Notes: generated by a model from the letters alone, not told the origin. DNA of 64,000 nucleotides from Cheiracanthium punctorium (GCA_038373885.1 JAWZYV010013277.1:55429-119428), one strand, 5' to 3'. Shown: positions 10,966-22,244, numbered from the stretch's first letter. Program-made: numbers and translations.

Positions 10966-12389
10966 ATACACTTTCGAACATAGTAAGGAAGAAAAATAGG
11001 GACGAAGCGTGGATTGTAATACTCTTTCAATAAGTAGTACTTTAATGCGTGTTTAAAACATAAAAAATTTTCAGATTTTTTTCTCTTTATTCGTAAATTT
11101 ATAAACATTTTTTAAAGTCCCGTTTAATCGTGCAAATGAATCAATAAATAAAATTTGTCGCCTCTTTTCCTGGAGTGAAAATATAAGACAAAATATCTTC
11201 CTTATGCAAATGTTTTCGTTAGAATTGTCTCACTTGATGGTTTCCCGTTTGCCCTTTCCGGAAAATATCAACAAGATAGGCCGAAGCAAACGGGGATGAC
11301 AGCGCAGAATGACATTTTGGTATTTTTCCCAGCCCCGGAGGCTGATCCCGTAATTTTGTTGTCCCCACCCCCCACTCCAAATCCCCCTCGTTTTTCTTCC
11401 AGGCGAACAACTTTGATCGCAAACAAACACACACAGATCGGAAAGTTTTTCGGAGATATTAAACTTTCAATTTCAATATATAAACATGGGAAAAAAGTTT
11501 GGTTGAAGGAAAACAAAGTATCGCTGTAAATGTGATAGTCTTATTTGATGACATCTGTATTAAATTTTGTAATGATAGAGTTTCTCCCCCCCCCCTCCCC
11601 CCATTTCTCTCTCTCTTAGATAAACATGTATTTTGAAATCACTCTTTTACGTTTTCGGAAGGTCTGCGTCAGTGGTGTAGTAACAAGAATAAAAAGTGGT
11701 GGGAAGCTCATTTTCCACGAATTTAACATAAAATTGTTCATTTAACTAAATGTAATTATTGTTAATACGAAGAAAATCTACTAAATTATTAGTTTTAATT
11801 ATTTATTTATTTATTGATGATTATTACTTTGATAGAGGGCACGGACTTGGATTGGATATTTGACGATCATCTGGCAGGCCGACGAAATACCGTTAAGTCT
11901 CTCTAAAAAAATACTCCACCCTCTTTTAATAATTAGCTACGTAAACGCCCTCTAGCGACGAATCGTGATGCAATCTACTACTAACGCACGCATGCGCACA
12001 ACATAAATTTAATGATAATGATTTACTGCGCCATTTTTCAACCAAATTTCGTTTAGCTCTTGTAGAATACGTCAATGATCGTGCTATATACAAGTGCGTA
12101 ATTAGGGGATTGGTATTTGGGAGCGATGGTTTACAGAGATTTTATTCGTCTAAAGAGTAATTACTTTTATCGTATGTGATCTTTTTTAATGAATTTTTAA
12201 AATTTACCCGAATAACATAAGTTATTACTTGGGTACTTTATATACAAAGTACCCCATAAATTATTAGCAAGTATATTCGTGTGTATATCTATACATATGT
12301 ACACACACAGCGTGCTATAACTAAACTTCTCCTATAAACAGGTTTCTACAGCTAAAACGAGAGGGCGGATTGTAACCAAATTTGTTATA
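10966..12389. other. Non-coding stretch
   Basis: Overlapping ORFs on both strands at 11219-11529 cover a C/G-rich low-complexity patch and are not credible genes. A C run lies at 11585-11601. Nothing else is supported. Confidence 0.5.
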
Positions 12390-13415
12390 CCGGGTGATTC
12401 AAAATAGATGTTAAGTCGATTATTTTTTAAACCGTAAGTGATCGAAACATGCTTCCAGTTAGAAAAGTTCGTCAAATTAAGAGTAGCTTTCAGATATGGC
12501 ATTTTTCTTACTGGGGGTTGTATACATATTAAAATACGAAATTTAAGTTTTATACCGTCCCTCCTTCTCTACCCTTTATATTTAGAAGAATGTTGCTCTT
12601 TGCCTAAGAAAATTATTAAAACAAATCCCGTGTCTCTAAGTGAAATAGTTAGCAAAAGATTTATTTTTAAAAATGATGACTTACACAACTTTACCTGCTG
12701 TGTTGGCGTCGGATTTCACGTGAAAAATCTTTACTTTTGGGGACGAACTATGAGTTGAAAAAGATAAATAAAGATCCAATTTTTGGGAAAAGCAATTAAA
12801 AGCGTTCAAATGTGTGAAATTAACAGGCGCAATTTTAGCTAAAATGATCGGTACTGCTTTATGTAATTAGCGATAATTTATCCACTAATTTTATCACGCT
12901 TCTAGAGAAGGAATTTTAAAGTGTAAAAGAGAATGATAAAATAATGGTGTAGGTTACTTTCCCAAGAAACTGCCAAACATGCGTTACAGGAAAATTCTAG
13001 CTAAATTAGGATTTGAAGAGTCAACTGTGTTTATCGAATGACTATTAACATAAATTAACGTCAGTTTAAAAACAATTACATTTTTCTCACTTTGGAGACA
13101 TCCCTTTAGTGCTTGTCGACAAATGCGACAAAGTTTTCAGATTGCAATATCTCGGAAACCATTCCACGTAGAGACACGGAATTTGTTTTATTAATTTTCT
13201 TAGGCAAAGAGCAGCATTCTTCTAAATATAAAGGGTAGGAAAGGAGGAACCGTATAAAAATTAAATTTCGTACTTTAATATGTACACAACCCCCAGTAAA
13301 AAATGCCATATCTGAAAGCTACCCTCAATTTGACGAACTTTTCTAATTGGAAGTATGATTCGATCACTTACGGTTTAAAAAATAATCGCCTTAACATCTA
13401 TTTTGAATCACCCGA
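12390..13415. mobile_element. Long-inverted-repeat element, 1026 bp (family A)
   Basis: Starts CCGGGTGATTCAAAATAGATG and ends with its inverse, with TA directly outside both ends (12388-12389 and 13416-13417), as in Tc1/mariner-type insertions. The terminal repeats are about 265 bp (12390-12655 against 13150-13415) with scattered mismatches. Both arms leave the same frame open, giving mirrored peptides around LYLEECCSLPKK, but I read this as a by-product of the duplication. The roughly 490-bp centre is AT-rich. Arm layout (CTTCCAGTT, then ATACCGTCC, then TATATTTAG) is shared with the element at 23507. Confidence 0.85.
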
Positions 13416-13652
13416 TATAGATTTATACACGAGATTCTCTCAAGGATTAAAAAGAAAAAAAAAAAAAGATAGTTCAAAAATGTCCACTATGGGGTTCTTT
13501 GCACGAAAAAAAAAAAACAGCAAATTTAAAATGGAAATGACTAATTCGAAATGCACAAGCAATTTTAACATCTATTAAAGATTTTGAGCGTTTATTTACT
13601 ATGTTTGGGTCGTTTTTTTAACTGGATTCAGAATGCTAAGCACTATCTAAAG

Positions 13653-13969
13653 CAGAGGTTCTCAACCTTTAACGTCGCACCCCCCCAACAAAGGCTAACT
13701 TACGGTGGCGCCCCCCCCCCTCACATTTTTCAGCATACATTCAGTTTTTTAATCTTTAACAATGAACATTTAGTCGAATTTTCTACAAAATAATGTTATC
13801 AGTAAAGTTTGAATGAACATTTTAAACGAAAATGGATATATTTTTAGGTAAAATGAGAATAAATAATATGATTTTTAAAAAAACTTCATCACTACTTGCT
13901 CTTTGGTTTTTCTCCCCCCCCCCCCCCCTCTGCAACTGCTCTGCGCGCCCCACTGGTTGAGAAACGCTG
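13653..13969. mobile_element. hAT MITE, 317 bp
   Basis: Left end CAGAGGTTCTCAACC, right end inward CAGCGTTTCTCAACC. Flanks ATCTAAAG and ACCTAAAG match at 7/8. C runs flank the interior. The element at 37845-38175 is the same family in the opposite orientation: both carry a block with AACAATGAACATTTAG or its complement. Confidence 0.9.
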
Positions 13970-14093
13970 ACCTAAAGGACATTTTTTAATTAAACTTTTT
14001 TTAAATCTTCCTTGGTAAGACACAGTAAGACGCGTAACAATCTATATGCAAAATTTGGTAGCAATCTGCTTACCCTCTTTCATTTTTGTTGCA

Positions 14094-14208
14094 GGAATGG
14101 ATGCAAGATGACAGTTTTGCCAGACGAGATGAACATTTTTTAACATCGCAATGTATGGATTTTGCAAGACGAAGCAAAGCTTTTCGTCTCTTATGCGAGA
14201 AGCTAGAG
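14094..14208 (+). repeat. Interspersed repeat split by a MITE (continues 14668-14720)
   Basis: GATGCAAGATGACAG, then AGACGAGATGA, then TTTTCGTCTC resembles 36355-36560, where GAGACGAGAC-type words also dominate. The hAT MITE at 14209-14659 has landed in this copy, and similar sequence resumes at 14668. Confidence 0.5.
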
Positions 14209-14659
14209 CAGTGTTTCTCAACCTTTAATGGCTGACGGCACACTGAAAATATCTAGAATTATTTCCGGCACGCCTGAAACATAAAAATTGCAAAGGTTGT
14301 GTGATACAAAAAATTGATAAATACAAATAACTTTAAAAAATTGTCTATTTACCAAAATAATAATCATTATAATAATAATACATTCAATGAAAGGGCTAAG
14401 CCTGTTTTTGCATGGGTCTTGCTGCAAACAGCTGTTTCAAAAATTGGCAGAACGGTTTTCCATGCTATGAAATAAGTTTCGCTCTTCTTGGTGTAAAGCT
14501 TACTGAAAATGAACAAGACAGGACATGATAAATAGAAAATTTCATATTGCTGATATGACATCACGCAGTTTTAAATAATTTTTCAAAAGCCCTGGCAGCA
14601 CATTAGATTATATCTCACGGCACATCAGTGTGCCGCGGCACACAGGTTGAGAAACACTG
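14209..14659. mobile_element. hAT MITE with perfect target duplication, 451 bp
   Basis: CAGTGTTTCTCAACCT at both ends (read inward). AGCTAGAG occurs on both sides (14201-14208 and 14660-14667), a perfect 8-bp duplication. Near the right end GTGTGCCGCGGCACAC forms a GC-rich palindrome. No ORF of interest inside. Confidence 0.95.
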
Positions 14660-14720
14660 AGCTAGAGGATGAGTTTTCGTCACGCGTCTATCCTCAGTTT
14701 GCAAGAGAAGTTTAATTATA

Positions 14721-15856
14721 ATAATCCTGTATACATATATTGATTGTTTCAATTAATTAATAAAATTATGTATTACTAGAAAACATTATCCGCAGACTTC
14801 AATATACATGCGTCAAAGGGGAAAATAAAAGAAATAAATAAAAAGAAAAAAGTGAGTCTTTTCCTAAAGTACTTTAAATTCATCCTCCTCTTAAAAAACA
14901 AAAGAAATCCTGTCACTAGAATGTCAGTCGCATTCTTTTTTAATGCCTGCCCCAGGATCAGAAGAGGACGGAGAAAGGAGAATGAATCGATGAAAAATCG
15001 CTTATAACTTGAATTTTCCCGAGCTCCGAAAATTTGTCGTCCCGTGAAAGATCTCATAAGTACAATTTGATCATTTTCTTCGTTCTTCCCTGACATTAAA
15101 ACTCTCGATGTTTCTACGAGAATCGACGTTTTCAATTTCGAAACCCTCCTCCCTTGGAAAAAAAAAAATCTAAAAAGTTGAAAGTATTAAACTAAAAGTG
15201 TTTCACATTTTTCGTCCTATTTTTTTTATTTCTGTTTTGTTTTATTTGTGATTCATGCGAGACGGGATGTACGAGATTAATGCAAGATGCCATTTTCAAG
15301 TGGTTCGAAGTTAAAATGAAGGCTCAAATGGATTTTCTTTCTTTTTTTTTTTTTTTTTTTCTTTTCTAGTATCTAGTATCATTTCTTGTGAATAACAAAA
15401 GAAAAAGACACGAAAGGGAGAGATATGTTTCATGAAAGCCTGCTGCCAGCGTTACAGTAAATTTAGTTCCAGTAAGGCTTTCAGTATTTCAAAATATCAA
15501 GCAATTGCAAGATTCTTTATAATAAGCATAGCAAAAAGTAATGTCCTTTTTTCACATAGAATTCAAATACTTACCACTTAAGACCACCGTGTACAAACAG
15601 TGTTCGAAGCCATCAAAAGAATTCTTAATTAGTGAATCTGGGGCGTAGCCAAGGGGGGGGGGTTCTAGCTACGCCCCTGAGTGAAATGTGTCCCCATGCA
15701 CTAACGAAATAACGTCTGAGCGTTTCATAATTGAACAGATATTTTTAAGTCAAAATGATCGGGGCAGGGGGGGTATACACGAATTTAAACGTAAACGCTC
15801 TTGCTAGAGTGGAATATATATACTGTCTGTTATGCATGTGTATTATATAAAACGTA
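14721..15856. other. Non-coding stretch with a miniature end-to-end remnant
   Basis: A minus-strand 119-codon ORF (14776-15135) has no recognisable motif and biased, A/T-driven composition. At 15637-15680 the phrase TCTGGGGCGTAGC is followed 18 bases later by its near-inverse, so two transposon-like termini lie almost back to back, as if the interior had been deleted. A T tract lies at about 15342-15360. Confidence 0.55.
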
Positions 15857-16624
15857 ATGATTACTCTTATCTCTATAGGAAATAGTTATGATCTACGCAA
15901 TACAATATGTACTATTAGTAATATTACCTCTTTATATACCTATGATTTTAAAGATCTATTTAACAATATTCCTCTTGACGACCTTTACAATGTAATTAAT
16001 GAATTATTTGAATCTTGTGTTAACAATATTCAGCTCCCTTCCCATGTTGATTTAACTTATTTCAGTTGTCTATCTAAATTTATTATCTATAATAATTTTA
16101 TTCTACATAACAATAAAATATATCTACAAAATCATGGTATACCACAAGGTGGCTCAGCATCTAGTTACCTTGCAGATCTTTACTTATATTACTATGAAAA
16201 AGAATATACTAATACACACATAATTCTTAAACGATATATAGATGATATCTTACTTGTAAACACTACTAATAATAATAACATTATCTTCCCCATAAAATAT
16301 CCATCTGCTCTGGAATTAATTAAAAATGATATGCTTAACAATTCTGTTAGTTTTCTAGATCTAAGTATCTCCATCACTCCTAGAAATAGCCTTAGTTTCA
16401 ATATATATGATAAGCGTAAAGATTTTAGCTTTAAAGTAAATAGCTTTACTCATTTTTCCTCCTGCTTACATAAATCTGTATTTCGCAATATCATCTATAA
16501 TCACTGCTGTAGAATCAAGTTTCTATGTTCTGATGATGTCTCCAATTTTAAATCTCTATTTCTGTCAGCTAGACAATACAACTATACCACTAAGTTCCTA
16601 AAATCTATTATATACAATTCTTGA
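15857..16624 (+). CDS. Reverse transcriptase fragment, Penelope-like by motif
   Basis: A 255-residue open frame, by far the longest credible one in the window. Visible RT blocks: TYDFKDLFNNIP (residues 28-39, motif A with catalytic D30), GIPQGGSASSYLADLYLYYYE (94-114, motif B), LKRYIDDILL (125-133, the YxDD catalytic box) and VSFLDLSI (164-171). The FLDL block after YIDD is typical of Penelope-like RTs. Residues 186-230 (DKRKDFSFKVNSFTHF and following) are thumb-like. The start codon follows an in-frame stop (TAA three codons upstream), and the fingers region is missing, so this is a 5'-truncated copy; no GIY-YIG endonuclease follows. The frame is undisrupted, so it may be young. Alternative: another uncharacterised YIDD RT lineage. 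RT identity is strong, family moderate. Confidence 0.8.
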   Translation: MITLISIGNSYDLRNTICTISNITSLYTYDFKDLFNNIPLDDLYNVINELFESCVNNIQLPSHVDLTYFSCLSKFIIYNNFILHNNKIYLQNHGIPQGGSASSYLADLYLYYYEKEYTNTHIILKRYIDDILLVNTTNNNNIIFPIKYPSALELIKNDMLNNSVSFLDLSISITPRNSLSFNIYDKRKDFSFKVNSFTHFSSCLHKSVFRNIIYNHCCRIKFLCSDDVSNFKSLFLSARQYNYTTKFLKSIIYNS

Positions 16625-16795
16625 TAATGATGTGTCTAATGTCTTTGTTAATTTACTGGAGGTTGGGTGGGGTTTTGGTTTTAAGGTTGTAATTGGATGA
16701 TTGGGTCGGGCGGAGGAAGTTTTTCTCATAAAAAAAAGTAATATGTTTAAAAACAATTTGGATGTGTATATGCATGCATATATATATCTGGAGGG

Positions 16796-16835
<40 letters not shown>

Positions 16836-17040
16836 GAGGTTCCTATATTGTGATTATTCTCTCCTAAACATTATTTTATTTTTTTTTTCTTATTTACTAG
16901 ATTAGTCTTCTGTCATACAATAACTTATTATACATACTTTGTCAATAATAATAATCATTATATTTTTTAAACAATATGTTATATTTAATTTTGCTATACT
17001 ATTTATTTTATTCAATCATTTTAATTTATTATTATTCAAT
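16625..17040. other. Non-coding tail after the reverse transcriptase
   Basis: GGTTGGGTGGGGTTTTGG-type G/T-rich sequence just after the stop, then a roughly 35-bp A tract (16799-16834). The A tract could be the 3' end of the retroelement copy, but no target duplication confirms it. Confidence 0.4.
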
Positions 17041-17135
17041 ATATATGTGATGAAGATCACATATCTAATTAAATAATCATTTACTTTGGCTTTCTTTAAT
17101 GTAATCTATCCAAAATTCAAGAATTCTAAATCACT

Positions 17136-17433
17136 GAAAAAACACTCAAAATACTGGTGTTAAACGATAAAGTAATTAAAAAACTTTGTAATAAACACAC
17201 ATAAGAAGTAAAAGGAAAAAGGATACGCGTTTCGTTCAAAAATTGTTTTGAACTTCTTCAGTCCAAGTCCTTCGACGTAAAGAACACAGGGAACTGAAAA
17301 GTTTTCAGTTCCCTGTGTTCTTTACGTCGAAGGACTTGGACTGAAGAAGTTCAAAACAATTTTTGAACGAAACGCGTATCCTTTTTCCTTTTACTTCTTA
17401 TGTGTGTTTATTACAAAGTTTTTTAATTACTTT
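17136..17433. mobile_element. Perfect-palindrome insertion, Penelope-like terminal fragment
   Basis: Comparison with the intact 3' LTR shows this segment is inserted. AATTCTAAATCACT occurs on both sides (17122-17135 and 17434-17447), a 14-bp duplication typical of target-primed retrotransposition. After 32 leading bases, 17168-17300 and 17302-17434 are inverted copies without a mismatch: 133-bp arms around a single central base. Each arm includes a hammerhead-ribozyme-like module of the sort carried by Penelope-like elements in their terminal repeats. Because it lies inside a nearly unmutated LTR, it is younger than the LTR element. Confidence 0.85.
17328..17393 (+). ncRNA. Hammerhead-ribozyme-like motif (type I layout)
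   Basis: CTGAAGA (17341-17347, the CUGANGA core), a perfect 8-bp stem II (GTTCAAAA 17349-17356 with TTTTGAAC 17361-17368), GAAA (17369-17372) and a 2-bp stem III closing GC (AC/GT), then A at 17378, so the predicted cut is after GTA. Stem I: GGA 17338-17340 pairs with TCC 17379-17381, then an internal loop, then GAAGGA against TCCTTT. The very short stem III is known for Penelope-like hammerheads. One extra A (17348) sits between core and stem II, so activity is uncertain. The same motif lies on the minus strand of the other arm (about 17209-17274). Confidence 0.6.
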
Positions 17434-18018
17434 AATTCTAAATCACTTCTGTTCTCATTTTTCTGCCATTTCGGCTTTTAAATCTGTATATTTACTTTTC
17501 CCTGTATGCACTATTCTTTTTGTTCTTTGTCTCTTCAGACCGGTGTGCTAAAAATAGATTATATTACGTCCGTTTGCAAAATCAACGGCCTTTTTGAGTT
17601 TCCTCTTGGCATCCTGCTGGCGTATGTTATTTAGTTGTTCCCCTGCGACGACTTTAAAATTATTTGCTCGCGATTACGTCATTGTAATTTTATTGGATTA
17701 ACTGTTAGGGTTGCTCTGGAATTGGCGCTATTAATCTCAGCCAAGTTATTGTTCTCGCCAATGTGTAATTCTGTGCTGGCGTAATTTTTAAATTATTCCA
17801 CCTTAATTTCACTGTCCATATAGGACGTCATTTTATTTTCGCTGAGCCACCACCGCCCGTTATAATAATGTTTCAATAGTATATGTTTAATAAAATAGTT
17901 TCAAGTATTTAACGTCTTTTTATTTTATTGCAACTATAAGTGTATTCGAACCTGGATTATCATGTATCACAACGCAGTCTTTAAATTTAAATCAGCCCAA
18001 CAAAATAACTTCTTTACA

Positions 18019-18045
18019 TAAATTGGTGCCTACCCAGGCACTTAT
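18019..18045 (+). promoter_or_regulatory. Candidate primer binding site
   Basis: TGGTGCC occurs six bases after the LTR's terminal ACA, the place and form expected for pairing with a tRNA 3' CCA end. The particular tRNA was not identified. An ATG context beginning MAESNPDQD follows at 18077 but dissolves into non-gag sequence. Confidence 0.5.
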
Positions 18046-20103
18046 GTTGCATTTATTCTGGTGGTGGCTTAGCAAAATGGCGGAATCAAATCCCGATCAA
18101 GACACTTCTTCAACTCCAGCCGTCTGCTTGCATTGTGGATCACATTCCGGCCCGGCAATGCTATTTATTCTAGTGTGTGACTTCGTTTTATGGATTAGTG
18201 TGATGTATTACTCTAGTGATGTGGCTTTCGTTTTTACGGAACACGGAGCTCCACGATGGACTGGCTATTCATTAATGATGAGTTTCCGATCGTCTCCTCA
18301 ATTCATATAGGGATTATCCATGATCTTACTACACAACACCCTCCGACGAATTGTAGGTGAGTTCTACCAAAGCACATACTGCTTACCTCCGTAATACCGC
18401 TTTGAGTTCTACACGTTCCTATGACTATTTGGAGACTATTGTGTCGGCGTATGGAGTATGTTTCTGTTTTCCTGTATGGAGTACGTTATGTTTTCCTGCC
18501 TTGCTTTACGCCTGAAACTTACAACTAATGCTGAACTGTGCGAAAAACCGTCCGATCACCGCAAATTTGGGACTTGGATTCCGGATGTCTGCAGTCTACA
18601 GTAGTTTTTTTTTCGTGCGTCGCTAGGTATGCCATTCACTGAACTTGGCGAAGACTGTTTTTTTTTCCCTCCTGTGATGGCAATTGGTTTTGTTTTTAAA
18701 TGTGCGCGCTCCTGATACACCGACACCTCATACTATGCTTTGTAATGCAGTGTGAACTGGTAATGTAATGGACATTATATTTTAAGTATGACTAATGAAA
18801 AGTTTTTTTGCTAAATTGTTATTTACTGAATAACTGAAGTTTTATTCTTGGGAAATTTGGTAAGTCATTAATAAGTGCAGTTCTTCTATTAATACTATAA
18901 TAATAATAATAATAATCATGTTCATATTGTCTTTGCATACATTTTTTTTTGTGTGCAAATAGCACATGCTAAGAGTAGTTTTTTTTAGACATAACGTGTC
19001 AAAGAAAATATTTAATATGCTGAATTTTTTCTTTATTATTTTACTGCTTCTAAGGAGTTATAAAAAAAATAATTATTATTGTTTTTCAACCATGTTTATA
19101 AATTAGTTTAAATCTAAATTACTCCTTTTATATAGTATATATGACATTAATACTTTACTGTTTAATACAATTGTTGGATTGCAATTCACACACATTTAAT
19201 TATTTTAATACACTTCTTAAATTTTTCTTCTTTATGCACTGTGTTTCGTTCACTCACGATAAATATTATTATTACTCATTGCTTTATATGTTTACTTTTG
19301 TGTACAGACCTTTTTATGTGTTTAATTTTCTATTTGCGTACATATTCATTCTTGTGATTTTAAATTATGCTTGCGCTTTTGCTCCCATTATATTTTACAT
19401 TTTATGTTCATTGTACAGCCTCTATGAGGTACACATACATCGTTATATTTTCCTCACTCTTTATCTTTTGATAATCATGAAGTCTTCAATTACAGTCTTT
19501 CACACTCTTGCGTTAATTAAGTCCATGGCAAGGCCTTTCTAAGGCACACACTTTTTACTACACTCTTACACACTGCATTTTTGCATATTAAAGTCCATGG
19601 CACAACATACATATTCTCTCTTTCAGTTATTTTTTCCTTACCTCACAATATAGTGTTTCTATTTTTGTCATATATTTTTACACATTTTTTTTTCTTTGAA
19701 CATGCTATTATTTGCAGTCACCATGTTGACTGATTTTTTACACATTAGTTGTTTTGAACACCTTTTTTTAAAGAGTACTTTATGTTTTTGTGTTTCACCC
19801 CATTTTTGGCCTTTTAAATACAAGTTTTACATGTTTATCATAGGTTGTACAGTTCACACATTTTTTACTTTTTTAGATACACTGTTTTATTTTTTCCTGC
19901 CATTGATATGCCTCTGTTTAATACATGCATTCTTTGGAAGAGTATAGTGGTATTCATTTGATTACCTTTTTTTTTTCTTTTCAAATTACACAATATGACA
20001 CATTGTTTGTTGTACTTCAAATAAGTACTTGAATAGTCACTGATCTTTGAAGTTTGTGTTTGTCCACAATTACACTCTTTTTCATTTTACTTGCATTTTT
20101 CAT

Positions 20104-20140
<37 letters not shown>

Positions 20141-22244
20141 TTTACATTGCTTACACTTGCTGACTCTCAACCTTTTCACACACTTGATTTTTTTTTTCAT
20201 CACACTTGTGTTTATGTCTTATATGTTCACTACACAAACATGTTCACACTGATGTTCTGCTATTGAGTTCATTGTGCTTGTCCTTCCACATTTTTGTACA
20301 CACAAAATTTTTGAATATTTGTTGCATTTTTCTCAAACATTTTCACTATGATGTACTGTAGTACAGTTCATTTTTTTACACATTGTATTTGTCTTGTCTC
20401 TCTTTTGTGTGTTCACACACACAAACATAACATCATACTTTGAAATATCTCATTATTTTCTTTTTCTGCAATATGATATATTTAAAACTCTTATGTGCCT
20501 TTTTGTAAATTAATACAATATTATTTTGTCAAATATTCACAGTGTTATAAAATACCACATTAATTGAAATATATTTTCAGAGTATTTACATTTATCTGAT
20601 TACTTAGTTATATGCTTATTTGTAGTGATTTTAGTGAACTGTTGTTTCTTCATATATTTTATTAATAAAATGTTTATGTATTGATCAGATTAACACTTAA
20701 GACATTTAATAAGTGAAATTTGAGGGTATATTGTATTGTTTTGTAATTGCATTTTGGTGTTTTTTTTATTTGTACTTTTGTGTGTTATTCTTTCCCATTT
20801 TTGTCACTTTTGAAAATTTTAGTGTGTTAGTAAGTGACACAACATTTTTCTTATATTGAACTTCAAAAACTATTAATTTATATTTTATTACAGGATGGCC
20901 ACAATTTCTTTTTAAGCTATAATTAAGATTATACTTACATAATTTCATAACAAGTTTAATCCTACATTTTTAGTACATTAAAATAAACTATTCTTCATGT
21001 TTTTGCTCACTTAAAATTTTTCTCGTACTTCAAGTAATTATTAATTTTTTGTTAGACACTGATATATTGATGTATGTCTGTTTAATTATCGAGGGATCCC
21101 ACTTGACTTGGAATGTATGCATTGTTTTGTGGTGCTGCCTGGCTGGACCAAAAGTTATCACAGGTGTGTTTGGAATTTGGCTGTATCTGTCAATATATCG
21201 TTTTGTCTTCGTTAAGTTAATGTCTCTTAAGATCAACACTTGATAAATTAGGACTTCTAAAGTAAATAATAACAACTAAAATTTAATAAAATTGTAATTG
21301 ATAATAAAATATAGACTGACATTGTATTAAAAATAAATTACATAAACAATAGTTACAATTCAACAGAACTTACACCGTTTCGAAGGTCATTTTTACACAT
21401 TAATTTTATTGTAATTAAATTGATGTTCATAGACTGTATTGTACATAGATTCATTTTTTCTCCAAAACAAAAATGTCTTATAGTTATTTTGTGTGGGTAT
21501 ATTTTGTATTGAATATATGTGTTTATTTTTCTCCTCCTATGTAGTATACATGTTTATATGTTGCCAGATAAGATAATTTAAATTGTTTCTACCACTTGTT
21601 GTTACCATGGTACAAAACTTGTGAGAAATAGCCATCAAAGCAATTTTTGAATGGCATATTATGGTAAATTTACATAGCCACAAATTTTATTGATTGATTT
21701 TTTTCATGCATGCATTCTTATGTTTAAAAGGCCTTATAGTTATAACTACTGAACAGCGCTGCTTAATCATGATCATGTTGTTTTGTTTGTAAAAATAATA
21801 ATATTTAGAGTACTCAGTCACTGCAATTCTTAGCAGTATATCTTTGATGTGCACATGAGCTTGAGATGCTCAATTAAAGAGAAAGGGGTGCTGAATGCCC
21901 TTATTTAAAATAAAAGGGTGTGCTGAAATGCCCCGTATTTGAAAAAAAAAAAGGATGAGCTAAAATGCCCCTTTGTATTGTGCGCTAAATGCTCCCTTTT
22001 TATTTTGTCGACATTTCTTTTTATTGCTAGCACTTATTTTTTTTATTTTTGTCATGACAATTTTTTTCTCTGTAAACATTTTTTAGGTGGTGGTCATAAG
22101 TATTTTTTTCAATTGTATAATTTAGTCTGTATATGTTTCTGATTTTTCTTACTTGTTTAAGCCAGCCAAACAGAGCATTTAATTTAAAATTTTAAAGACA
22201 TTAATTGTAACTAATAAAAAAAATTATTCAAAATTTTTTCCTGG
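18046..22244 (+). other. Non-coding interior of the LTR element
   Basis: 4.2 kb without an ORF above 133 codons. The plus strand from about 19.1 to 20.5 kb is strongly T-rich, with repeated CACA...TTTT phrases; the 133-codon frame at 19141-19542 is a by-product (F, Y, L, I-rich, no domain). A T tract lies at 20104-20139. Near 21880-22000 a degenerate repeat of about 35 bp (GTGCTGAAATGCCCC and variants, about four copies) precedes the purine tract. Confidence 0.7.

Larger units (their letters stand above)
17046..18018 (+). repeat. 5' LTR, interrupted by an insertion
   Basis: 661 bp of LTR plus a 298-bp insertion and its 14-bp duplication. AATAAA at 17889-17894 is the likely polyadenylation signal. 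The first 22 bases contain ATATGTGA / TCACATAT, a small hairpin at the terminus. Confidence 0.9.

Noticed and set aside
12438..13309. Matching peptides with LYLEECCSLPKK on opposite strands
   Set aside because: Both are translations of the two arms of one inverted repeat; the apparent conservation comes from the duplication, not protein selection.
14776..15135. 119-codon minus-strand ORF
   Set aside because: No recognisable domain, K/F-rich from A/T runs, and no neighbouring exon-like frame or splice context.
18023..18310. gag start (MAESNPDQD...) after the primer site
   Set aside because: Only the first dozen residues look plausible; the frame then has no matrix, capsid or zinc-knuckle feature and stops at 95 codons.
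19141..19542. 133-codon open frame in the LTR element interior
   Set aside because: F/Y/L/I-rich translation of a T-rich strand, no domain or motif, and starts without upstream logic; a by-product of composition.
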